Assembly (NCBI RefSeq): GCF_964340395.1
Contig: NC_135567.1
Location: 3,075,609-3,100,608 of the forward strand
From: Glandiceps talaboti
Taxonomy: Eukaryota > Hemichordata > Enteropneusta > Spengelidae
Direction of reading: 5' to 3'
DNA: 25,000 bases
Shown here: positions 1-7,968 of the stretch, piece after piece
Layout of the letters: every line of letters starts with the position of its first letter
Position numbering within the stretch: the stretch's first letter is position 1
Translations under genes and position numbers: made by a program
The notes under the pieces: model-generated
The model's database searches: none
What the model was told of the DNA's origin: nothing
The model's input: the letters and a program-made list of their open reading frames with translations, nothing else

Positions 1-266
1 TAGATATTCCCCAATCAAGCATGAGTGGAACGATTTGAGATGGTTTCCTACCTCACTCTCTACAATACTTTAAACGTTGTTGCTTTGAAAGATGGCGTTC
101 ACTTGGGTTTCCAGAATGTATTGAACATTTTTCTTTTTTTTCTGATCCAAAACGAGGTTACTTTAAAATGCTACCTTCACATGAAGGTCATGGGAAGACA
201 TCTATTTCAACTTGCTCCACTCACTCCAGACTGGGAGAATAATTAATAGTTATAGTACAGGTCAGA

Positions 267-350
267 GGCCATTTACTTTTTTTGTTGGGATACTTTTGGT
301 TAACCACGGAGGGTTAACTAAAGGTATCCTATTAAAAACAATAAATGGCC
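267..350. repeat. Imperfect inverted repeat, hairpin or MITE-like
   Basis: Two arms of about 39 nt (267-305 and 312-350) are reverse complements with a few mismatches. The outer ends read GGCCATTTA and TAAATGGCC, the inner ends GGTTAACC and GGTTAAC, with a loop of about 6 nt. The RNA or single-stranded DNA would form a long hairpin. No obvious target-site duplication or transposase is seen. It could be a remnant of a short fold-back transposon. Confidence 0.7.
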
Positions 351-1246
351 AAGGAGCCGTACTCTAACGAAATCAACCTTGTTATCTCCATCCGTGTTAC
401 GTAACCCACTACTCTTCCCAATATCATGTTATTGACAAAATTATCTATGGATATCCCACCCTTCACATCTCGACCAAATAATCCGATGTTTTCCACAGTG
501 TCAAATCCATTAATCTGTTTAAATTCCGTTTGTACCCTCAAAGAACGTTGGCATTTTGTCCCTTGGCTTTGTAACTAACCCTCTTGCATTGCCTTGTCAA
601 TGATCACCTATATGAACACATTTATCAACACAAGCCACTTTGTAGTTAGGCTAGGCCTAATAAAAAAAGTTGTTGATTCTGATTATCCGACCCCACCTAG
701 TTTTTCACGCCGACCCTAAACTTTTTTTTCGTATTCGAGAGAAAAAAATAAAATCTCGAAAATCGTGGAAGTCTCGCAAGAAATAGTGGGTGTGGAAACT
801 GACATCACCTTAAAAATACAATATAAAACTGTTCTTCCAATCTGTAATGGCTGTAGTTCTGATGGGGAGAAACCAGTAACACAGGGACCATATGGAAAAC
901 AACAGAAAAGATAACTACATGAACTAGACACTCACATATGAACAAATATATTTACAAAATAAAAAATAAATCTACCTACCCCACCTATTCTGAAATTCAA
1001 TGTAATCGGAACCATATAATTGTTTTACGCCTTATAGGGCATTTCTTGTCTTTGGATAGATGTGTACGTAACTAGAAGTACTATGTTCGAGACCTGTCTA
1101 ATCTAACTTCAAATGTAAGCAATATTTCGGACATGAGTATAACCATAATTATTCTAGCTACACAGGTAGACTGTTGGTTTCATTAAGTGGTCATATGCAT
1201 AAACATAGTAGAGATGTTTGTGAATTAAAACTACAAGAGAAATACA
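351..1246. other. No gene recognised; possible decayed interspersed repeat
   Basis: No exon with homology to the four-cysteine modules was found here, nor in 1-266. Short open frames exist on both strands but have no recognisable domain or splice context. The stretch around 645-790 (TAGGCCTAATAAAAAAAG, then a T-rich run after GACCCTAAAC) looks like dispersed-repeat sequence rather than unique DNA; that is an impression without a database check. Confidence 0.4.
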
Positions 1247-1357
1247 CAAATTTCATTCATGAGATATAGGCAAATTTCATTCATGAGAAATAGGCAAATT
1301 TCATTCATGAGAAATAGGCAAATTTCGTTCATGAGAAATAGGCAAATTTTACCCATG
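1247..1357. repeat. Short minisatellite, 24-bp unit, about 4.5 copies
   Basis: Units of 24 bp begin CAAATTTCATTCATGAGAAA and end TAGG. Copies differ by single substitutions, and the last copy is degenerate (ATTTTACCCATG). It lies just 3' of exon 5 in gene orientation. Confidence 0.9.
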
Positions 1358-1440
1358 TGTCAACTTTAAGATATATTTAGGGGGTATCGTAATTCGAGTA
1401 GTCGGTGGAAAACTAAATAAATTATGAAAACACTATTTAC

Positions 1441-1836
1441 CTGGACATGCAGTGTTAGAAGTGATATCAATACATTCTACATCGTTGCCAGGATACACAA
1501 CAACACATAGTAATTTGTCAGGATACTCATAACACGTGTGATCATCTAGTATAATTCTTGCAGTCAGATCAGTAGTAGTTGTAGAACCATCGGCGTTAGC
1601 AGCCACCATAATGGGAAATGACGAACTTGGACCGGCTGGGAAAGTATCGTAAACGTAGATCAAACGATTTGTATCCGGTCCATAAGTTAAATCGAAGTAG
1701 ATTGCTGTGACACTTACAACATCTGTATTGTTATTAATGAGTCCAATGGTAAATGTAATCTCTACATAATCACGAAAGCCTATTGTGTAGGGCGATGGAG
1801 ATGTGACTATGAAGCTGTCGTCTTTTATCCATACAA
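1441..1836 (-). CDS. Exon 5: third four-cysteine extracellular module
   Basis: This 396-nt internal exon is open throughout on the minus strand. The acceptor (TCTTTTTACAG) ends at 1837 and the donor GTAAAT begins at 1440. It enters and leaves in phase 1. Shared landmarks with exons 3 and 4, in order: an Asp-Ser-Phe-Ile start (DSFIVTSPSPY), VEITFTIGL, ANADGSTTTTDLTARI, then a C-terminal part with four cysteines (C-x7-C-x9-C-x8-C) containing ECIDITSN. The open frame runs on upstream into the (TTTG)n/(TG)n tract, but that part is intron; the upstream Met and poly-Cys-Val-Phe run are not protein. The module is probably extracellular and disulphide bonded. I do not recognise a named family. Confidence 0.82.
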
Positions 1837-1883
1837 CTGTAAAAAGATAAAAAAACATTGTTTCCAAATTTGATTTTTCATCA

Positions 1884-1959
1884 CAAACAAACAAACAAAC
1901 AAACAAACAAACAAACAAACAAACAAACAAACAAACAAACAAACAAACAAACAAACAAA

Positions 1960-2057
<98 letters not shown>
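1884..2057. repeat. Compound microsatellite (CAAA)n-(CA)n-(TA)n
   Basis: Contiguous tracts: about 20 CAAA units (1884-1963), about 16 CA units (to 1995), then about 31 TA units (to 2057). On the gene strand this reads (TA)n-(TG)n-(TTTG)n and ends about 47 nt upstream of the exon 5 acceptor. The LINE fragment begins directly at its right-hand end. Confidence 0.97.
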
Positions 2058-2058
<1 letters not shown>

Positions 2059-3934
2059 CGATCTAGTTAAAGATCACCATCATAAAGCTCGATTAGATTT
2101 TTTGATTTGGAGGGTTAATGGTTCTCCTAAATCTGGGCCCTTCTTTGAATTAATGCGAAAATCTCGAGCACAATTTAAAAGGCAATTGGCAAACTGTAGG
2201 AGAATTGAAAATGAATTGCGAGCTACTGCTCTTGCAGATAGCTTGAAAAATGACCCGAATCTTATTGGAGACAAGTCTCTAGACGCAACGGTAAGGCAAC
2301 CTCCCCTTCATCGGTGGACGGTTGCTCCGGAGATGAGAATATTGCCAACATGTGGAAAGAACACTACAGGGCTATTTTGACAAAAACTGGGAAAGATTTT
2401 ACACCTGTTTTTGAGAATAACCACAATTGTAATGACATGCTTGTACACCATGACGAAATGCGTGACCTACTTAAGGCTCTTAAAACAGGTGCGTCTGCTG
2501 GTAGGGATGGCATTAGCCCGGAACATCTGAAGAATTCACCGCCCAGAGCGTCCGTCTTATTAGCAATGTGTTTTTCTTCTATTTTCATCCATGGCTTTGT
2601 ACCCAAACAGCTAATGTCAACTATAATTGTTCCTATTCCTAAGGATCCCGGTGGGGACATTTGCGATAAATCAAACTATCGCCCTATAGCTGTGGCAACA
2701 ACTGTATCTAAACTTCTAGAGAGGGTATGGTTAGCCCGTTCCATGGCCTGTCTTTCAACCACCGACAATCAGTTTGGTTTTAAACCAGCACATGGTACTG
2801 ATATGTCAATTTTTATACTAAAGGAGATTCTGAACCATTATAAGCAACACAATACACCTGTTTTTGTAACATTTATGGATGCTTCAAAAGCATTTGATTA
2901 TGTTCGACATGGTATTCTTTTTAGTAAATTAGTGACTAGAGGTGTTAAACCATTTTTGTTAAGAGTTTTAGCGTATTTGTACCGCTACCAAGAATTTGTT
3001 GTAAAATGGAACGGAAGCCTCTCCGAAGGGTTTCATCCAACTAACGGCGTAAAACAATGTGGAATTTCGTCACCTATATTCTTTACAATCTATTTAGACA
3101 CACTTAGCAAGACTCTTTCATCTCTTCCGTTTGGCTGTCTTGTTGGTGGCCTAAAACTGAATCACTTGATATATGCTGATGATATAGTTTTATTCTCTAC
3201 AGGGGCGTATGGCCAACAAATGTTGGTTGACTGTTGCGGACAATACGGCATTAGCTGTTCAATTATTTCTAATGAGAAAAAAACTGTATGCATGTTGTTC
3301 CAAGCAAATACAAGGAAAGTTAGCCAGGTTCCTATTTATTTAAATGAAAGATCTCTTAGTTATGTAAATGTCTATAAGTATCTTGGTGTTTTAATTACTC
3401 CCGATTTTAAAGATGTTGTTGATATTGAGGCGAAGATTCGTCTTTTTTATGCCAGATGAAATGCAGTTATCCGTGACTTTAAATATACGTCACTTTCTGT
3501 TAAGTGTCATTTGTTTTCTGTTTATTGTGACATTCCGTATTGTTCCTACCTGTGGAGTAACTTTACTGTCAGTACTTTTAATATGATTAGAAAAGCATTT
3601 TCTCAGGTTTTTTAGGAAATTGACCGGTTTTAAACACTCTGTTATTCAAAGCAACCGTGCATTGTTTGTAAGTATGTATGTCTGTACTTTTGATGAAGTT
3701 TTAGGGAAAAAAACAAGTGCTTTTTACCAACGAATTTCGGCATCTCAAAACCCGATTATTGCGAGTGTCTTATATAACACCTTTGTCACCAAAAGTACTT
3801 TGTGGAATGTGTGGGGCCAGAGGATTTTTTAATCCGTCTTTTTTCCCCTTTTCTATTTTTTCTTCAGTATATGGAATTTTTTTTTCTATTCCGAAATAAA
3901 TAAATAATAATAATAATAATAATAAATAATATAT
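2058..3934 (+). mobile_element. 5'-truncated, decayed non-LTR retrotransposon (LINE)
   Basis: A single reverse-transcriptase polyprotein fragment followed by an A+T-rich 3' tail with AATAAA-like and AAT repeats and no LTRs identifies a LINE insertion. The endonuclease and ORF1 parts are absent; sequence recognisable as ORF2 starts at the edge of the TA microsatellite, so the copy is 5'-truncated, as is typical of target-primed insertions. It lies in intron 4 of the host gene, in the opposite orientation. The general style (NYRPIA, DASKAFD, YADD and a C-terminal part with CTFDE) resembles the CR1/L2 superfamily, but I cannot assign the clade without an alignment. The 3' tail runs into (AAT)n and (TCAA)n microsatellites. 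Confidence 0.88.
2059..3832 (+). pseudogene. LINE ORF2 remnant: reverse transcriptase with frameshifts and stops
   Basis: Three pieces of one coding frame can be followed. Piece 1 (about 2059-2256) is the linker before the RT. The frame then shifts by one base near 2256 into piece 2 (about 2254-3456). Piece 2 has RT motifs in order: GASAGRDGIS (motif 0 region), IPKDPGG then NYRPIA, the catalytic DASKAFD at 2878-2898, GVKQCGISSP (normally GxxQG, here Cys in place of a Gly), and the catalytic YADD at 3172-3183. A TGA at 3457-3459 interrupts the frame, which then continues homologously to a TAG at 3613. A second frameshift in the T-run near 3607-3613 leads to the last piece (3614-3832), which contains CTFDE and LWNVWGQR. 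Catalytic Asp residues remain, but the breaks make this copy non-functional. Confidence 0.85.
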
Positions 3935-3937
3935 ATA

Positions 3938-3975
<38 letters not shown>
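3900..3975. repeat. Microsatellites (AAT)n and (TCAA)n at the LINE 3' end
   Basis: About eight AAT units at 3902-3930, a short TA-rich joint, then about nine TCAA units (3940-3975). The first probably derives from the LINE tail. Confidence 0.9.
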
Positions 3976-3978
<3 letters not shown>

Positions 3979-4014
3979 TATACATGAAATAGATTTGAGT
4001 CCTGAAATGTATGT

Positions 4015-5510
4015 GCACTCCTACATTCACCATCAGTAGACACTCCCACATTCACCATCAGTAGACACTCCTACATTCACTATCAGTGTACACTCCCACA
4101 TTCACCATCAGTGTACACTCCCACATTCACCATCAGTAGACACTCCTACATTCACCATCAGTAGACACTCCTACATTCACTATCAGTAGACACTCCCACA
4201 TTCACCATCAGTAGACACTCCTACATTCACCATCAGTAGACACTCCTACATTCACCATCAGTGTACACTCCCACATTCACCATCAGTAGACACTCCCACA
4301 TTCACCATCAGTAGACACTCCTACATTCACTATCAGTGTACACTCCCACATTCACCATCAGTAGACACTCCCACATTCACCATCAGTAGACACTCCTACA
4401 TTCACCATCAGTGTACACTCCCACATTCACCATCAGTAGACACTCCCACATTCACCATCAGTAGACACACCTACATTCACTATCAGTGTACACTCCCACA
4501 TTCACCATCAGTGTACACTCCCACATTCACCATCAGTGTACACTCCCACATTCACCATCAGTAGACACTCCTTCATTCACTATCAGTAGACACTCCTACA
4601 TTCACCATCAGTGTACACTCCCACATTCACTATCAGTAGACACTCCTACATTCACCATCAGTAGACACTCCTACATTCACTATCAGTAGACACTCCTACA
4701 TTCACCATCAGTAGACACTCCTACATTCACCATCAGTGTACACTCCCACATTCACCATCAGTAGACACTCCCACATTCACCATCAGTAGACACTCCTACA
4801 TTCACTATCAGTGTACACTCCCACATTCACCATCAGTGTACACTCCCACATTCACCATCAGTGTACACTCCCACATTCACCATCAGTAGACACTCCTACA
4901 TTCACTATCAGTAGACACTCCTACATTCACCATCAGTGTACACTCCCACATTCACTATCAGTAGACACTCCTACATTCACCATCAGTAGACACTCCTACA
5001 TTCACCATCAGTAGACACTCCTACATTCACTATCAGTAGACACTCCTACATTCACTATCAGTAGACACTCCTACATTCACCATCAGTGTACACTCCCACA
5101 TTCACTATCAGTAGACACTCCTACATTCACCATCAGTAGACACTCCCACATTCACCATCAGTAGACACTCCTACATTCACTATCAGTAGACACTCCTACA
5201 TTCACTATCAGTAGACACTCCTACATTCACCATCAGTGTACACTCCCACATTCACCATCAGTAGACACTCCTACATTCACCATCAGTGTACACTCCTACA
5301 TTCACTATCAATAGACACTCCTACATTCACCATCAGTAGACACTCCTACATTCACCATCAGTAGACACTCCTACATCCACTATCAGTAGACACTCCTACA
5401 TTCACCATCAGTGTACACTCCTACATTCACCATCAGTAGACACTCCTACATTCACCATCAGTAGACACTCCTACATTCACCATCAGTAGACACTCCTACA
5501 TTCACCATCA
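4015..5510. repeat. Minisatellite, 25-bp unit, about 60 copies
   Basis: The unit reads CACTCCTACATTCACCATCA plus GTAGA. Three sites vary repeatedly: GTAGA versus GTGTA, CTCCTACA versus CTCCCACA, and CACCATCA versus CACTATCA. The first two are partly linked, because GTGTA is usually followed by the CCCACA form. Since 25 is not a multiple of 3, any open frame repeats every 75 nt, and the short open frames here are artefacts. It lies in intron 4. Confidence 0.98.
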
Positions 5511-5689
5511 TGCATATGTCACATAACCCTCCCGAACTCGCATTTAACTTGTATTTAAAGTGTAGCAAACAAATCGAAATATCAACCCTTTCTGCCTGCA
5601 ACTGTCCATATTATGTTAATTTATTTAATCAATAGTAGAGCTAGTGAATGATTATCTTAGAATAGCAAAAATACAACGTGTCTAATTAC

Positions 5690-6094
5690 CTTTACAATCA
5701 ATATTAGAACTGACATCAATGCAGTCTCTATCATCATATGGGTCTATGTGTACACACAGGTATCGGTACTCAGAACACCCCCTTGAATCTGCTGTAATAG
5801 ATGCCATTAGACCAGTAGTGAGTGTTGTACCATCGGCATTAGCAGGCACAGATACTTCTAGAGTGGGCCTACCATATATATCTAATTCCTTTGATGAGAA
5901 GGCATCTATACTGATATACCCTGGCACCGATGTATCGTCGGTAAAATAAAGATCAATAGCAGGAACTCTTCTATCATCTGAAGGATTGGTACTTGTAAGC
6001 CCAATGGAAAACGTGATTTCAACCTTAGAACCTATACTAATAGTGTAGGTCGATGGATCTGTTATTATGAAGGTGTGGTCTCTTATCCCTAGAA
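5690..6094 (-). CDS. Exon 4: second four-cysteine extracellular module
   Basis: This 405-nt internal exon is open throughout on the minus strand. The acceptor (CTTGTTATTTTAG) ends at 6095 and the donor GTAATT begins at 5689. Both boundaries are phase 1. Landmarks: RDHTFIITDPSTYTI near the start, VEITFSIGLTSTN, then NADGTTLTTGLMASI, then four cysteines in C-x6-C-x10-C-x8-C spacing with DCIDVSSN before the last one. The middle of the module differs most between exons in length and sequence, while both ends are conserved. This fits a beta-rich domain with a variable surface loop (inference). Confidence 0.82.
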
Positions 6095-6258
6095 CTAAAA
6101 TAACAAGGTAAAAAAGACGTTAGGAAAATTGGTTCCTAAATTTCACATGTTAACAGAGCTTGGTTTTATAGTGAGTGAAATTGAAAAATGTCTTTATGTA
6201 ATTAATTCAAATAATTAATTGAAATTAAATAAAAATGAAAACAAACAAGTTAATTTAC

Positions 6259-6645
6259 CTGAACAATCCATCTTAGAACTGACATCAATACATTCTATAT
6301 CATCATATTCATCTAATTTTGCACACAGGTATTGAGAGCTATCACAAGCCGCTGTGTCCGCTATAACCCTTGCTGTTAGCCCAGTAGTAAGTGTAGTACC
6401 ATCGGCGTTAGCAGCCACATCAATGGGAGACAGTGAGTAAACAGTGAATTCAATAGATGTGGATATAGACGTGTCATTGGATAGATATAGATATAATAAA
6501 GTATCGTAATAACCTAGGAAAATCCGTGGATATTGATAGGTACTGGTGAAACCAATTGAAAATGTGATTTCAACTGCAATAGCTGTGTTAATAGAATAGG
6601 TCGATGGATCAGTGATTATAAAGCTGCCGTCTTTTATCCCTATCT
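6259..6645 (-). CDS. Exon 3: first four-cysteine extracellular module
   Basis: This 387-nt internal exon is open throughout on the minus strand. The acceptor (TTTTCTTTTATAG) ends at 6646 and the donor GTAAAT begins at 6258. Both boundaries are phase 1. It follows directly on the signal peptide of exon 2. Landmarks: IKDGSFIITDPSTYSI, VEITFSIGF, AANADGTTLTTGLTARV, then four cysteines in C-x6-C-x10-C-x8-C spacing with ECIDVSSK. It is closest to exon 4 at its two ends, including the shared PSTY and NADGTTLTTGL, which suggests these two duplicated most recently. The intron between exons 4 and 3 is only 164 nt. Confidence 0.83.
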
Positions 6646-6792
6646 CTATAAAAGAAAATAAATACAGACGTTAGTACAAGTGTTATGATAGTACATATCG
6701 TATTTCGTAGTTTGGGTTGTCTAGGGCAAATATCAGACATCTTTAAAAAGTACTTCACAGGAAGAGCTGACAATTGCATAAATAGGTAAACA

Positions 6793-6823
6793 TGACGTCA
6801 TAGTTATATGGTCAATGACGTCA
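6793..6823. promoter_or_regulatory. Two perfect CRE palindromes in intron 2
   Basis: TGACGTCA occurs at 6793-6800 and again at 6816-6823, each inside the longer palindrome ATGACGTCAT. The 8-bp core is the consensus site for CREB/ATF-type bZIP factors. Two perfect copies 23 bp apart are unlikely by chance in A+T-rich DNA. They lie about 150 bp upstream of exon 3 in gene orientation. Function is not shown. Confidence 0.5.
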
Positions 6824-6962
6824 TGTTTTGGATGGAATAAAGGCTCGTCATTCAGTTTAGTATCACGTGGTTAATAAGTTTTCATTTATGACAAGACCAT
6901 TTCAATATATAAATAAGATTCTCAATCATTTTGGAACACGTGATTTTTGAAAGTTTTGGCTG

Positions 6963-7213
6963 AATATATTCCCAACTACAGACCCTGAGGCAATATATTC
7001 CCAACTACAGACCCTGAGGCAAAATATATATACGGGTATGACTGAATGGTTTGGCTGAATATATTCCCAACTACAGACCCTGAGGCAATATATTCCCAAC
7101 TACAGACCCTGAGGCAATATATTCCCAACTACAGACCCTGAGGCAATATATTCCCAACTACAGACCCTGAGGCAATATATTCCCAACTACAGACACTGAG
7201 GCAATATATTCCC
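6963..7213. repeat. Minisatellite, 29-bp unit, about 7.4 copies in two blocks
   Basis: The unit reads AATATATTCCCAACTACAGA plus CCCTGAGGC. Two copies (6963-7021), a 36-bp interruption, then about 5.4 copies (7058-7213). The phrase TTTGGCTG precedes both blocks, so the flank was duplicated with the repeat. Confidence 0.95.
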
Positions 7214-7324
7214 TATGCAACACAACACTATGGTTACGTAACTTAGCAACACTAACGGAAGGAATGGAATTTATGGAAGCGGACTAGGAGAAAGTGCGAG
7301 CACAAAAAAATTGGGATGTCAGGA

Positions 7325-7547
7325 AGGATACCAATCTGAATATAATCTGATATATTGTAAGTGGATGTAAGGTAGGATACCAATCTCATTATAATCTGGT
7401 ACATTGTAAGTGGGTGTAGGGGAGGATACCAATCTCATTGTAATCTGATACATTGTAAGTGGATGTAGGGTAGGATACCAATCTGATTATAATCTGGTAC
7501 ATTGTAAGTGGATGTAGGGTAGGATACCAATCTCATATAATCTGATA
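7325..7547. repeat. Minisatellite, 49-bp unit, about 4.5 copies
   Basis: Units begin AGGATACCAATCT and include ATAATCTGATACATTGTAAG and TGGATGTAGG. The last partial unit forms the outer part of the left arm of the fold-back element at 7521-7729. Confidence 0.92.
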
Positions 7548-7729
7548 TGGTGAAAGCCCCTAGATGCTTTTATTTACCTCTAATTCTATGGTTTGTTTAG
7601 TTTGTTTTGTTCAAAGTGATCGCCACGGGAAGGCGGTGATCATTCGGAACAAACCATGAAAATAGAGGTAAATAAAAGCATCTAGGCGATTTAACTACAT
7701 CAGATTATAATCAGATTTGAGAGGATCCC
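7521..7729. mobile_element. Fold-back / MITE-like inverted repeat
   Basis: The core arms at 7559-7597 and 7648-7686 match over about 39 nt (outer ends CCTAGATGCTTTTA and TAAAAGCATCTAGG). Beyond the core the similarity continues in diverged form to about 7521 on the left and 7729 on the right (shared AATCTGATTATAATCTGAT type sequence). The 50-nt loop contains GATCGCC and GGCGGTGATC, a further small hairpin. There is no coding sequence. It is best read as a non-autonomous fold-back element whose left end carries an amplified 49-bp minisatellite. Confidence 0.65.
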
Positions 7730-7968
7730 ATAAATTCAGGGATCACAATATTGTGTTGTATTTGGTTGGTTTTAGGCAATGGCAATATTAAAGTGCATTT
7801 TGGGAGACCTTCAATTTATTTTGATAGCATTTAGAGGCATTGCAGAATAATTTTGGCCAACATATTTTATCAATAGCCCCCCCCCCCCCCCCCCCATCAG
7901 CCTTGGTTCCTGAAAGTCCCATTTTGAAGACTAAGCTGCATCTGCAATCACAATTGCCATTAAAACAC
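7730..7968. other. Intron 2 spacer with a C19 homopolymer
   Basis: There is no gene or exon here. A run of 19 C lies at 7877-7895. The remainder is unremarkable A+T-rich sequence. Confidence 0.8.

Noticed and set aside
25-246. 73-codon plus-strand frame
   Set aside because: No domain, no promoter or splice context, and A+T-rich composition like the surrounding non-coding DNA.
332-541. 69-codon minus-strand frame
   Set aside because: It overlaps one arm of the inverted repeat at 267-350, has no similarity to the four-cysteine modules, and has no convincing splice sites.
1837-1996. Upstream extension of exon 5 starting with a Met and poly Cys-Val/Phe
   Set aside because: It is the translation of (TG)n and (TTTG)n intron sequence. 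A clear AG acceptor at 1837-1838 and the homology to exons 3 and 4 set the exon start at 1836.
2059-3832. Reverse transcriptase as part of a host defence or virus-derived gene
   Set aside because: The layout (RT followed by a CTFDE-type C-terminal part, A+T-rich repeat tail, no LTR, several frame breaks) is that of a dead LINE copy.
4486-5014. 67-codon His/Ser/Thr-rich frames
   Set aside because: They arise from the 25-bp minisatellite read over a 75-nt cycle; two copies exist because the array has block duplications.
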